Shown piece after piece: positions 53,854-62,735 of a DNA stretch of 64,000 nucleotides. The first letter of the stretch is position 1. Every line of letters begins with the position of its first letter. The stretch lies in the NCBI RefSeq assembly GCF_021442025.1, contig NZ_CP090446.1, positions 1,612,001 through 1,676,000 of the forward strand, written 5' to 3'. A model generated the notes under the pieces. That model was not told the origin of the DNA. It ran no database searches and was given only the letters and a program-made list of their open reading frames with translations. Made by a program: the position numbers and the translations under genes. The stretch comes from Sphingobacterium sp. SRCM116780 (GTDB taxonomy: Bacteria; Bacteroidota; Bacteroidia; Sphingobacteriales; Sphingobacteriaceae).

Positions 53854-54792
53854 TTATTGAAAACTTAGCACTTCCTTTTTCTTCTTTGTCTTGAATTTTT
53901 CCGGTATTGTCTCCATGATTTCTTGTGTCAGTGCATCGATAGCTTGTTTTTTAACAAAATTTTGCGTTGTCACCAGACTAATTTCCCGAACGGGTTCAGG
54001 GGATTTAAAATAACGTATCCGATTTAATTGATCTTCGCTATAATCCATAATGGATAATTCTGGCAGAATGGTGATACCAGAATTGATGTCGACCATTTTT
54101 TTCAATGTTTCAACACTTCCCGTATTATATTCAAAACCACCTGAATGATCATGATTATGTCTATGATGACAAATATTCAACACCTGTCCTCGCATACAGT
54201 GTCCTTCATTCAATAACCATAGTTTATCTTCTCCTATATCATCAGAACTCAACATTTTTTTATTAAAAAGAGTGCTTTCTTCTGATATATAAGCAACAAA
54301 ATTTTCATAAAAAAGCGGTTTTTCTATGATTCCAGATTCCTGCAGAGGAGTTGATAAGATACCACAGTCTAATATCCCTACTTTTAATTCATGAACAATT
54401 CTTTCCGTCGTATATTCCCAAATTTGTAATTGCAATTTGGGGAATTTATCCATGAAACGCGTTAATACATGAGGAAGTAGATAAGGGGCTATTGTTGGAA
54501 TCACTCCAATTTTTAGCTCTCCATCTAACTCGCCATTTTGGTTTTGAACAATTTCAGGTATTTTTTTACTTTCAATCAGAATAATTCGGGCTTGTGTAAT
54601 GATCTTTTCACCAATTTCAGTTGGAACAACAGGTTGTCGACTTCGATCAAAGATCTTCACTCCTATAGATTCTTCCAACTTTTGGATCTGCATACTCAAA
54701 GTTGGTTGTGTTACAAAACATTTTTCGGCAGCGGCTACAAAACTTCTATATGTATCAACGGCGATTATATATTCTAATTGGATGAGGGTCAT
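53854..54792 (-). CDS. oxyR: OxyR-type hydrogen-peroxide-sensing LysR regulator
   Basis: LysR-family activator of 312 residues from the ATG at 54792. The N-terminal winged helix-turn-helix contains FVAAAEKCFVTQPTLSMQIQ. The sensing site is conserved: EGHCMRGQVLNIC places Cys199 and Cys208 at the same residue numbers as the E. coli redox pair, so peroxide should form the activating disulfide. Targets would be catalase, peroxiredoxin or Dps genes outside the window. The gene is followed after 6 nt by a ClC channel. A -7 box at 54812 lies over the longer in-frame start and supports 54792. Confidence 0.92.
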   Translation of the reverse strand: MTLIQLEYIIAVDTYRSFVAAAEKCFVTQPTLSMQIQKLEESIGVKIFDRSRQPVVPTEIGEKIITQARIILIESKKIPEIVQNQNGELDGELKIGVIPTIAPYLLPHVLTRFMDKFPKLQLQIWEYTTERIVHELKVGILDCGILSTPLQESGIIEKPLFYENFVAYISEESTLFNKKMLSSDDIGEDKLWLLNEGHCMRGQVLNICHHRHNHDHSGGFEYNTGSVETLKKMVDINSGITILPELSIMDYSEDQLNRIRYFKSPEPVREISLVTTQNFVKKQAIDALTQEIMETIPEKFKTKKKKEVLSFQ

Positions 54793-54811
54793 CTTATCAA
54801 TTTTATTTATA

Positions 54812-54819
54812 CAAAAGTA
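54812..54819 (-). promoter_or_regulatory. -7 promoter box for oxyR
   Basis: TACTTTTG on the minus strand matches TAnnTTTG, 19 nt before the ATG at 54792. Confidence 0.6.
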
Positions 54820-54890
54820 GCAAACATATTTCATACCAAGTCATCCATAAACCAGCGAAAGATATGTACTTAATATTTTTTATCTTTGAG

Positions 54891-54898
54891 CTTTTATA
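54891..54898 (+). promoter_or_regulatory. -7 promoter box for the S46 peptidase
   Basis: TATCTTTG matches TAnnTTTG, 31 nt before the ATG at 54930. Confidence 0.6.
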
Positions 54899-54929
54899 TA
54901 TGAAGAAACATCTCCTATAATTTAGTTAA

Positions 54930-57101
54930 ATGAACATGAAATTATTCAATAAAAAATCATGGAGCTTGCTCCTATTTTTAGCAGTATCAGCTCCTACTAT
55001 TATGGCCAAGTCTCCTGACGAAGGCATGTTTCCGTTAAGTGAGTTAAGCCGTGCCGGATTAAAGAATGCTGGATTAAAAATAAGTGAAAAAGATATTTAC
55101 AATCCAGGGAAAGTTGGTCTGGTTGATGCTTTAGTTCAAGTAAGTGGTTGTACAGGTTCCTTTATTTCTTCCAGTGGTTTGATCATCACCAATCATCACT
55201 GCGCATTCTCGGCTGTTCAATTAGCAAGTACACCTATCGATAATTATTTAAGAAATGGATTTGTTGCCCAATCGCATGAGCAAGAAATTGAAGCACGAGG
55301 ATTAACAATACGTATCACAGATTCTTATGAAGATGTTTCAGATAAAATATTGGCAGCTGTGGCGCATATTACAGATCCTTCGGAAAGAATTACCTTGATC
55401 AAGAAGAAACAGCAAGAATTAGTGGAAGAAGCTCAAAAGCAAGATCCTACTATTAAAGCTGAAGTTTCTGAAATGTTTATCGGTAAAACCTACGTCTTAT
55501 TTCGATATAAAACGATTGAAGATGTTCGATTAGTTTATATTCCTCGTCAAACTATTGGTGAATTCGGAGGTGAAACGGATAATTGGGTATGGCCTAGACA
55601 TACGGGTGATTATTCTTTTCTACGGGCCTATGTTGGAAAAGATGGTGCTTCGGCGAAGTTCTCCAAGGATAATATTCCGTATCAGCCGAAAAAGTTCTTA
55701 AAAGTAAATCCAAAAGGAGTAAATGAAAATGATTTTGTGTTTATTTTGGGTTATCCGGGAAAGACTTTTAGACATCGCCCTGCGCAATACATTCAATATC
55801 AACAAAACTTCTTGTTACCTTATGTCTCTAATTTATATGAATTTCAAAATGAACGTATGTATGAAGCTGGGAAAACAGATCGTGCAACTGCACTTGCTTT
55901 AGCCACACGTATCAAAAGAAATGCGAATGTACTCAAAAATTATAAAGGTAAATTGAAGGGTTTACGTAACATTGATTTGATCAATACAAAGAAAAAGGAT
56001 GATCAAGCATTGGCAGCATTTATCTTGAGTAAACCAGATCTGAAATCAAAATATGGTTCTTTGATGAGTGAAATTGATGGTTTATATACGTTAATCAATC
56101 AGGATGCGTATAAAGAGTTGTGGATGAATAACATTTATACTAGCACAAGCTTAATGCGTATTGCAAGAGAAATTAATAGTTTCAAATTGACACTACAGCA
56201 ACAAAATTCTTCTGAGCAACAAAAGGCATTTTTTGAAGCAAATAAAGAGAACGTGAAAACGGCTTTACTAGAGATCTATGAAAGTTATAGCAACTATGCA
56301 GATGAGCGTATTCTAGCTCACATGTTTGCTGATGCACAAGCATTCCAAGGTAATAATCAAATTGAAACTATTCAAAAGTTAAAACTACGTGATGCTAACC
56401 TTGCCAATGCATATGGAAGTCAGTTAATTCGGAATACAAAATTGAATGGGTGCACGCAAGTATTAAATCAAATCTTATCGAGTCCAAATGCTTTCTTAGC
56501 TTTTTCAGATCCGTTGTTAGACTTTCAGAATTCACTGAACCAGGATATTCAACAATTTGCTGTTGAGCAAAAGAGAAGAGATGGTATCTTAAATAAGTTA
56601 ATGGGTGATTATGTTGCTGTCAAAGAAATGTATCAATCTAAAAACTTTATTCCTGATGCGAACTCGACATTAAGGCTTACTTTCGGAAATGTAAAAGGAT
56701 ATTCTCCTGTAGATGCTACCTATATGAACCCTTTCACAACAATTGCAGGGATCATCCAAAAAGGAAACCTTGGAGAGACAGATTTTGACTATCCTTCTGA
56801 AATAAAAACGGCATGGGAAAACAAGAACTTCGGACCCTATGTGAAGAAAGAACTTAATGATGTACCTGTTAATTTACTGTATAATATGGATACAACAGGT
56901 GGTAATTCAGGCTCTCCTATTATGAATGCATATGGCGAATTAATTGGAGTCAATTTTGATCGTTCTTACGATGCAACCATTAATGATTTTGCTTGGAACG
57001 ACAGCTATAGCCGTTCTATCGGTGTAGATATTCGTTATGTATTATGGGTAGCTGACAAGATTGATCATGCCCAATTTATTTTGAAAGAGATGGGAATCTA
57101 A
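54930..57101 (+). CDS. S46 family dipeptidyl peptidase, DPP11-like
   Basis: Periplasmic serine exopeptidase of 723 residues with signal peptide ending APTIMA. The chymotrypsin-like parts carry the triad His (TNHHCAF, about 89-90), Asp227 (HTGDYSFLR) and Ser660 (TGGNSGSP). The specificity position 18 residues after the serine is Arg678 in NFDRSYD; in characterised S46 enzymes Arg here marks DPP11, which releases dipeptides with Asp or Glu in second place, while DPP7 has Gly. This complements the S9 peptidase in dipeptide nutrition. Monocistronic, with promoter and terminator. The family is certain, the specificity strongly suggested. Confidence 0.93.
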   Translation: MNMKLFNKKSWSLLLFLAVSAPTIMAKSPDEGMFPLSELSRAGLKNAGLKISEKDIYNPGKVGLVDALVQVSGCTGSFISSSGLIITNHHCAFSAVQLASTPIDNYLRNGFVAQSHEQEIEARGLTIRITDSYEDVSDKILAAVAHITDPSERITLIKKKQQELVEEAQKQDPTIKAEVSEMFIGKTYVLFRYKTIEDVRLVYIPRQTIGEFGGETDNWVWPRHTGDYSFLRAYVGKDGASAKFSKDNIPYQPKKFLKVNPKGVNENDFVFILGYPGKTFRHRPAQYIQYQQNFLLPYVSNLYEFQNERMYEAGKTDRATALALATRIKRNANVLKNYKGKLKGLRNIDLINTKKKDDQALAAFILSKPDLKSKYGSLMSEIDGLYTLINQDAYKELWMNNIYTSTSLMRIAREINSFKLTLQQQNSSEQQKAFFEANKENVKTALLEIYESYSNYADERILAHMFADAQAFQGNNQIETIQKLKLRDANLANAYGSQLIRNTKLNGCTQVLNQILSSPNAFLAFSDPLLDFQNSLNQDIQQFAVEQKRRDGILNKLMGDYVAVKEMYQSKNFIPDANSTLRLTFGNVKGYSPVDATYMNPFTTIAGIIQKGNLGETDFDYPSEIKTAWENKNFGPYVKKELNDVPVNLLYNMDTTGGNSGSPIMNAYGELIGVNFDRSYDATINDFAWNDSYSRSIGVDIRYVLWVADKIDHAQFILKEMGI

Positions 57102-57114
57102 GATTTTACGTCTA

Positions 57115-57154
57115 TATAGAAAAGGCTTTTCCAATAAGACAAGCCTTTTCTATA
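57115..57154. terminator. Terminator after the S46 peptidase
   Basis: TATAGAAAAGGCTT (57115-57128) pairs perfectly with AAGCCTTTTCTATA (57141-57154). Confidence 0.8.
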
Positions 57155-57207
57155 TTCTAAAAATACGTTAAGTAAATTTATCAGTATTTTCGACCAATAT
57201 TAACTTA

Positions 57208-58422
57208 TTACTTTTTTAACCTTTCAAATCCAAAAACTTCAATACGATCATCTTTTTCACCTGTTATGATATTGCGGATCACTTGTGCCGCAATCATACT
57301 AAACGTAATGCCATTCCCTCCATAGCCTAGTGCATACAACATATTTTTTTTACCTGGCCATGCCCCAATAAACGGTAAACCATCTTTGGTTGATGAAAAA
57401 GTACCACACCAAGCCATGTCCACTTCAATAGCAATAGCAGGATATAGTTTTGCAAACTTCTTCAATAATTTACTAACCTTTGTTTTTAACAAACGATCTC
57501 GCTTATCTGGATTTCGAAATTCTTCATCCTCTCCTCCCATCATAATCCGATTGTCTGACGTAGTTCTCATATAAAAATAAGGTTCTGCAGTTTCCCAAAT
57601 TAAACTTCTTTCTTTCCAGAACTGTTCTGGACGAATGGGCTTTGAGACTAATGCATAGGTAGAATTAAGTTCCATCACTTGTTTTGGTAAGAATTGACCA
57701 GCTTCAAAACCAGCTGCTACAATCACATATTTACACTTGATCTTAAAACCATCTTTCGTCAATAAAATATACCCATTGTCCTGCTCTTTATATTCGATAA
57801 TTTCAACAGGTGAAAAAATAGGAAGTTGATGTTTTTTTTGATGATATTTTAATATTCCTATCGCTGATTTGTAGGTATCTATCTGTGCGGAGGTATCATT
57901 GTATAAAGCCCCAAGGCCTTTTATATGATACTCCTTTTCTAATCGATCAGCATCCAAATAAGAAACAGGAAGTTGATGAGTAGATCGGGCTTCATATTCT
58001 TTTTTTATACTTCTTAATCCCTGATGATTACTGGCCAGATAACAAGTCGACACACGTTTAAAATCTCCTTTTATACCTGTTGTTTTGAATAGATTCTCAA
58101 TAGCTGTAATTGACTGTAGACTTGCTTTATAGGCTTTAACTGCTCGATCCTCTCCAATATCTTGAATCATTTTATGCAAAGGTACATCAATCTCGTACTG
58201 TAATTGTGCTGTACTTGCAACCGTACTTCCATTGGAAACAATTCTTTTGTCGAAGATGGCACAGTGAACACCTGCTTCACAAAGTTCATGGGCGACCAAA
58301 GAGCCCGTAATACCTGAACCAATGATAGCGACATCAATTTCATAATCCTTTTCTAATGAGTTAAAATAATCATAAAGTTCATTTTTAATAAGCCAAAAAG
58401 GTAATCCTGCGTATAAATCCAT
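57208..58422 (-). CDS. FAD-dependent oxidoreductase of the DAO family
   Basis: Flavoprotein of 404 residues resembling glycine/D-amino-acid oxidases. The dinucleotide-binding motif is VAIIGSGITGSLVA (about 31-44), and the C-terminal FAD motif is MAWCGTFSSTKDGLPFIGAW followed by YALGYGGNGITFS, the standard ending of DAO-type enzymes. The active-site side has a typical TAQLQYEIDVPLHKM segment. The substrate is probably a secondary amine, D-amino acid or sarcosine-like compound; the sequence does not decide. No Rieske domain is attached, unlike some relatives in this group. It is divergent from the small EamA/SMR-like gene. Confidence 0.9.
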   Translation of the reverse strand: MDLYAGLPFWLIKNELYDYFNSLEKDYEIDVAIIGSGITGSLVAHELCEAGVHCAIFDKRIVSNGSTVASTAQLQYEIDVPLHKMIQDIGEDRAVKAYKASLQSITAIENLFKTTGIKGDFKRVSTCYLASNHQGLRSIKKEYEARSTHQLPVSYLDADRLEKEYHIKGLGALYNDTSAQIDTYKSAIGILKYHQKKHQLPIFSPVEIIEYKEQDNGYILLTKDGFKIKCKYVIVAAGFEAGQFLPKQVMELNSTYALVSKPIRPEQFWKERSLIWETAEPYFYMRTTSDNRIMMGGEDEEFRNPDKRDRLLKTKVSKLLKKFAKLYPAIAIEVDMAWCGTFSSTKDGLPFIGAWPGKKNMLYALGYGGNGITFSMIAAQVIRNIITGEKDDRIEVFGFERLKK

Positions 58423-58552
58423 GTATTTTCTTTAACCCTTAGAACACGATAGGCTACTAATTGTTTGCATTCAATAATAAGTTAAAGAAGAGAAAAAACT
58501 TATTGCTAATCAAAAAATAGCGATAATTTTCTAAATTTCAATTAGATTTGAT

Positions 58553-58560
58553 TTTATATA
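58553..58560 (+). promoter_or_regulatory. -7 promoter box for the small DMT-type protein
   Basis: TAGATTTG matches TAnnTTTG, 15 nt before the ATG at 58576. Confidence 0.5.
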
Positions 58561-58575
58561 TCAACAAATAAGAAC

Positions 58576-58911
58576 ATGAATTACTTCTACTTTATTTCTT
58601 TTTGGATCTGTCAAATTGTGTCTACTATTATTTTTAAATACGGCGGTATCCATCCAAAATATCACTGGACAGCACTTATTGCAGGCAATATCATTTTAGT
58701 TGTTGCCAGTTGGTTTCTTATTCAATTATTTAAATCATTTCCACAACCTATTGTTATTGCACTTTGTTCCGGAGGTACGTTTCTAACGGTACAACTTTCG
58801 ATGGCATTAGTTTTTAAACAACCTTTAGCTTGGTTGCAAATTGTGGGATCTGCTGTGATTGTTATAGGAATGTTGTTGGTCACCTTTGGTGGAAAAGAAC
58901 AAGTCTCTTAA
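58576..58911 (+). CDS. Small four-helix membrane protein of the DMT (SMR/EamA-like) superfamily
   Basis: A 111-residue inner-membrane protein with four membrane helices. The pattern (ISFWICQIVSTIIFKYGGIH, WTALIAGNIILVVASWFLIQ, PIVIALCSGGTFLTVQLSMA, and a last helix IVGSAVIVIGMLLV with LVFKQPLAWLQ before it) is that of a half-size DMT transporter such as SMR proteins. It lacks the clear Glu14 of EmrE, so the transported compound cannot be assigned. These proteins usually form dimers. It is a single gene between an FAD oxidoreductase and rhlE. Confidence 0.8.
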   Translation: MNYFYFISFWICQIVSTIIFKYGGIHPKYHWTALIAGNIILVVASWFLIQLFKSFPQPIVIALCSGGTFLTVQLSMALVFKQPLAWLQIVGSAVIVIGMLLVTFGGKEQVS

Positions 58912-59051
58912 AAATAAGAATCTCAAGAGGAATTAGCATAGTTTTATGAGTGAAATGCTTAAGTTGAACCTGCAAAGATTATTTGACAGAGAACTTACTA
59001 AAATATAACGATATGTATGGTTCATTATCTAAAATAACAAATCCCTTATAG

Positions 59052-59085
59052 AAGAAAAGGTTTGATAAAAATCAAACCTTTTCTT
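59052..59085. terminator. Terminator of rhlE
   Basis: AAGAAAAGGTTTGAT (59052-59066) pairs perfectly with ATCAAACCTTTTCTT (59071-59085) around AAAA. It overlaps the rhlE stop codon region. Confidence 0.8.
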
Positions 59086-60304
59086 ATTCTACTTTTTTTA
59101 CGAATTTTTTAAAATTTTTCTTTTTCCTCTTTGGTTTTTTATGATCTGAAAAACTTTTAGGGCTATAAACAGGTCCTTCAGAAAATCCTTCTGGTAAGGG
59201 GATCTTTTCAACATGATCTCCGATCAGCTCTTCTATCCTTGCGAAACGTTGTTGATCTTTCGGATTAATAAATGTGATGGCTGTACCAGTTGTTGCTGCA
59301 CGGGCTGTTCGTCCTACGCGATGAATATAGTCTTCGGGATCTGGGGGTACATCAAAATTAATGACCAGACTAATGCCTACGACATCGATACCACGAGAAA
59401 TCACATCGGTACCAATTAAAACATTGATTTGTTTTGCTTTAAAACGATTCATGACATCTTCCCGTTGTACTTGTTCCAAGTCTGAATGAAAGGCTTCTGC
59501 AGCGATTCCATTCTTATGCAACTCACTCGTCAATCTTTTAACAAATTCCTTTTTTGAAGCAAAAACGATCGTACTGCTGTATTTTGGATCGGATAAAATA
59601 TGCTTGATCAACGCAATCTTTTGATCATCATAAACCAAATAGGCTTGTTGATTTATTCCTTCAGACGGTTTAGATAATGCAATATTTATTTCTTCAGGCT
59701 CGTGTAAGATATTTTTTGCTAATGTTCTAATTTTAGGGGGCATTGTTGCAGAAAACAGTAGGTTTTGCCTTTTTTCAGGTAAAAAACTAATAATTTTCAT
59801 GATATCTTCGTTAAAGCCCATATCTAACATTCTGTCGGCTTCATCCAAAATAAAGTGTTTCACTTTATTAAAATGAATTTTCCCAGAAGATAAATGTGCG
59901 ATTAAGCGTCCAGGAGTCGCTACGATGATGTTTGCACCTTCTTTAATTGCTATCCGTTGTTGTTCATAGTCCATTCCGTTTCCTCCTCCATATACGGCAA
60001 TAGAAGTCGCACCAGTAAAATAACCTAAGCCCATGATCTGTTGATCAATCTGCAAGGCTAATTCTCGCGTAGGAACTAAAATTAAGGTATTGATATAATC
60101 AGCCTGTTCAACGGCTATTTTGTGTAAGACAGGTAATAAATAAGATGCTGTCTTTCCTGTTCCTGTTTGTGCACAGGCTATCAAATCTTTTTGTTGGAGA
60201 ACTACGGGTATAGCCTGTTCTTGTATAGGTGTTGCATCCAAATATCCCATGCTATCTAAGCCCTCTTCCAACAAAGGTGCTAAACCAAATTCTGTGAATT
60301 TCAA
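59084..60304 (-). CDS. rhlE: DEAD-box RNA helicase, RhlE-like
   Basis: ATP-dependent RNA helicase of 406 residues. Motifs are Q motif (TPIQEQAIP), Walker A ACAQTGTGKT (43-52), PTRELALQ, DEAD at 154-157 within LDEADRMLDMGF, SATMP, IVFASKKEFVKR, GTDVISRGIDV and HRVGRTARA. The C-terminus is a short basic tail (KKPKRKKKNFKKFVKKVE) that would bind RNA, as in the RhlE group. It helps in ribosome assembly or mRNA decay, often in the cold. It is a single gene with a terminator at its end. Confidence 0.94.
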   Translation of the reverse strand: MKFTEFGLAPLLEEGLDSMGYLDATPIQEQAIPVVLQQKDLIACAQTGTGKTASYLLPVLHKIAVEQADYINTLILVPTRELALQIDQQIMGLGYFTGATSIAVYGGGNGMDYEQQRIAIKEGANIIVATPGRLIAHLSSGKIHFNKVKHFILDEADRMLDMGFNEDIMKIISFLPEKRQNLLFSATMPPKIRTLAKNILHEPEEINIALSKPSEGINQQAYLVYDDQKIALIKHILSDPKYSSTIVFASKKEFVKRLTSELHKNGIAAEAFHSDLEQVQREDVMNRFKAKQINVLIGTDVISRGIDVVGISLVINFDVPPDPEDYIHRVGRTARAATTGTAITFINPKDQQRFARIEELIGDHVEKIPLPEGFSEGPVYSPKSFSDHKKPKRKKKNFKKFVKKVE

Positions 60305-60489
60305 TTTTTATTTTCGTTTACTGTAAAATCAGGATAATGTAGGAATTTTTTTCTAATTTATGGTATAACATCGATAAAAGACCATGATAATTATTCTAAT
60401 TTATTGTTTTACAATAATTAAGAACCAAGATTAATTTGTCAAAACATTATACTATACCATCCTATACAAGTGAACAGTATAAAATTATA

Positions 60490-60520
60490 AAAGGCCCAAT
60501 ACTTAACATATTGAACCTTT
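60490..60520 (-). terminator. Strand-specific terminator of the DUF2892 gene
   Basis: On the minus strand AAAGGTTCAATA pairs with TATTGGGCCTTT using two G-U pairs and is followed by TATAATTTT. The G-U pairs become C-A mismatches on the other strand, so it works only for the minus strand. Confidence 0.65.
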
Positions 60521-60548
60521 GTGTACATGTAGCTTATTCGTGGTTTTC

Positions 60549-60848
60549 CTAATCCTTTTTTACAAAATAGCGACGTTCAATCATTTCAAGCTGTTCCGAA
60601 TCATCTTCAATTGCTTTTTTAATCGCACATTTACCTGTCACACCGCGATAAACAAGGGCGCCTCCTAATGATAATCCCGATAGCGCTGTAAGTGGGTGTT
60701 TAAATAAATATTTAACACCAGCTCCTAAGATAAATCCGCCTGCAACAACAGAGAGTATACGTTCTGAAGTTTCGATCTTTCCATTTTCACAATCTTCATC
60801 TATTTTACTTTTTATTTTGCTTATTGCTTTATCTACTAATGTACTCAT
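60549..60848 (-). CDS. DUF2892 (YgaP-like) membrane protein
   Basis: A 99-residue inner-membrane protein. The core ERILSVVAGGFILGAG and LSGLSLGGALVYRGVTGKC match the DUF2892/YgaP-type membrane domain: two short helices with a Gly-rich packing face and a following Cys-containing segment (GKCAIKKA). The N-terminal 25 residues are a charged helix. It has no rhodanese domain, unlike E. coli YgaP. Function unknown. It is divergent from the TSUP permease gene and has its own terminator. Confidence 0.82.
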   Translation of the reverse strand: MSTLVDKAISKIKSKIDEDCENGKIETSERILSVVAGGFILGAGVKYLFKHPLTALSGLSLGGALVYRGVTGKCAIKKAIEDDSEQLEMIERRYFVKKD

Positions 60849-60948
60849 ATGTATAAATTTTATTCATTATTCCATATATAACAGTTGGTCAATTAATTTT
60901 GTTTTGTTTCCTCATAATTATTCCGTTATTTGTAGCTGTAATACTGAC

Positions 60949-61740
60949 ATGATGGAAATTATTGGATATCTTTTGTCTATTTTCATCGGTATCACGCTCG
61001 GTTTGATCGGTGCAGGTGGTTCCATTTTAACCGTACCAGTCTTAGTCTACCTATTCCATGTACATCCTACACTAGCCACTTCTTATTCTTTATTTATTGT
61101 TGGTTTTACCAGTTTAATTGGCAGTTTAATCAAAACAAAAGAAAAATGTATTGATTATCAAGCGGTAGGATATTTTGGTCTTTCTTCTGTGATTGTGGTT
61201 CTGGTCGTTCGAAAAATACTATTAATTCATATTCCTGAAGTCATCATAGCTATGGATCATTTTCAACTGACAAAATCTGCACTTACTATGATCGCTTTCG
61301 CCTTATTGATGTTGGGTTCATCATGGAGCATGATTACAAATAAGCAAAACCAAATGACATCTCTTCATCTGATTAAACATCAGGTGATAAAAATGATTGT
61401 TTGCGGTATTGGCATTGGGTTGGTCACTGGATTTTTGGGAGCTGGAGGTGGTTTTCTGATTATTCCGGCTTTAGTTGTTTTACTGGATATGCCAATTAAA
61501 AAAGCTATTGGTACTTCTTTAATGATCATTACTATTAATTCTTTAATTGGATTTTTAGGTGATATGGATCATGTCAGCATCGATTGGATCTTTTTACTTA
61601 AACTATTGTCTGTTACTATTTTTGGTCTTTTCATTGGAAATTATCTACAGAAAAAAATAGCAGCAGATCTTCTTAAGCCGTTATTTGGTTGGTTTGTTCT
61701 TTTGATGGGTATTTATATTTTAATTAAAGAACTGTTTTAA
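60949..61740 (+). CDS. TSUP/TauE-SafE family permease
   Basis: Inner-membrane permease of 263 residues from the ATG at 60949, of the TauE/SafE type. The two halves carry the same repeated motif: GLIGAGGSILTVPVLVYLF near the N-terminus and GFLGAGGGFLIIPALVVLL near residue 170, followed by KKAIGTSLMIITINSLIGF. Members export or import sulfite, sulfoacetate, thiosulfate or other small sulfur or organic anions; direction and compound are not shown by the sequence. A longer start at 60817 lies inside the divergent gene and was rejected. The next gene follows after 64 bp. Confidence 0.88.
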   Translation: MMEIIGYLLSIFIGITLGLIGAGGSILTVPVLVYLFHVHPTLATSYSLFIVGFTSLIGSLIKTKEKCIDYQAVGYFGLSSVIVVLVVRKILLIHIPEVIIAMDHFQLTKSALTMIAFALLMLGSSWSMITNKQNQMTSLHLIKHQVIKMIVCGIGIGLVTGFLGAGGGFLIIPALVVLLDMPIKKAIGTSLMIITINSLIGFLGDMDHVSIDWIFLLKLLSVTIFGLFIGNYLQKKIAADLLKPLFGWFVLLMGIYILIKELF

Positions 61741-61804
61741 CTATTTTTATAAGGAGTGGGAAAGTGGATGACTTCCTTTTGTATTTTTATTTAAATAAAA
61801 AAAC

Positions 61805-62662
61805 ATGTTTGATAAGATGCTAGTAAAAAAATATTCAGGCGAATTAGTTCCGTTTAATAGTGATAGTTTATACCATTCATTGACGCGTTCGGGAGCCAAT
61901 AAAGAGCAGGTCGAAAAGGTATATGCACAAATAAAAGAGCAATTATTTGATGGTATTAGTACCAAAGAACTTTATCAGTTGGCCTTTGATGCGCTAAAAT
62001 CGCAACGAAATTCTTTTGCCGCTCGATACAGTCTCAAAAAAGCGCTTAGAGAACTTGGTCCAGAGGGTTTTTATTTCGAAAAGTGGATTGGTCGATTGTT
62101 TCAAGAATATGGCTATCAAAGCACAACAGGTCAAACCGTTCAAGGCCATGCTGTATCGCATGAAATCGACGTAGTTGCAGCCAAAGATGCGGAGATGTTA
62201 GCTATAGAATGTAAATTTAGAAATGATATCGATGCCAAGATTTCAGTCACTACTCCGATGTATTTTCTATCTCGATTTAAAGATATCAGCGCTATCGATT
62301 ATCATTTTTTTGAGCAAAATAGAAAATTCACACAGGGTTGGTTGGTAACAAATGCTTATTTAACTTCTGATTCCAAAGACTTTGGTAAATATTATAACGT
62401 CAATCTGCTTGCTTGGGATTATCCAGCGGATAGCAGCATTAAAAAGCGTGTGGATACAGCTGTCTTTTATCCCGTGACTTGCTTGACAACCCTGACCGAT
62501 GAAGAAGAAAAAGTGCTCCTACAACATCAAGTCATATTAGTAAAAGATATTTTGAATAATGAGGCTGTATTAACGGTTCTTCAATTATCTGCTGAAAAGT
62601 TAAAAGCTGTACTTGAGGAGGCAAGAGAATTAATTGACTATAAAATGGATGAATCTGAATAA
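61805..62662 (+). CDS. ATP-cone domain fused to a Mrr-like restriction endonuclease
   Basis: A 285-residue protein. Residues 1-85 form an ATP-cone (VKKYSGELVPFNSDSLYHSL, then STKELYQLAFDAL and FAARYSLKKAL), a nucleotide-sensing domain found in ribonucleotide reductases. Residues about 88-205 are a PD-(D/E)xK nuclease of the Mrr type: HEIDVVAAKD with Asp122 and MLAIECKFRN with Glu135 and Lys137. The C-terminal 60 residues (LTDEEEKVLLQHQVILVKDI, LTVLQLSAEKLKAVL) look like a helix-hairpin-helix DNA-binding end. The likely role is a DNA cleavage activity gated by ATP or dATP; no methylase partner is adjacent. The fusion is seen directly, the function is inferred. Confidence 0.88.
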   Translation: MFDKMLVKKYSGELVPFNSDSLYHSLTRSGANKEQVEKVYAQIKEQLFDGISTKELYQLAFDALKSQRNSFAARYSLKKALRELGPEGFYFEKWIGRLFQEYGYQSTTGQTVQGHAVSHEIDVVAAKDAEMLAIECKFRNDIDAKISVTTPMYFLSRFKDISAIDYHFFEQNRKFTQGWLVTNAYLTSDSKDFGKYYNVNLLAWDYPADSSIKKRVDTAVFYPVTCLTTLTDEEEKVLLQHQVILVKDILNNEAVLTVLQLSAEKLKAVLEEARELIDYKMDESE

Positions 62663-62702
62663 TATACAGCAGGAGGTTGTATGAAAGCATGTATAGATGG
62701 AG

Positions 62703-62735
62703 AAAGAGGAGCTTTTAATAGCGCTCCTTTTTCTT
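62703..62735. terminator. Terminator between the nuclease gene and ispE
   Basis: GAGGAGC pairs with GCTCCTT, using one G-U pair on the plus strand, and T runs follow on both strands. Confidence 0.6.
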
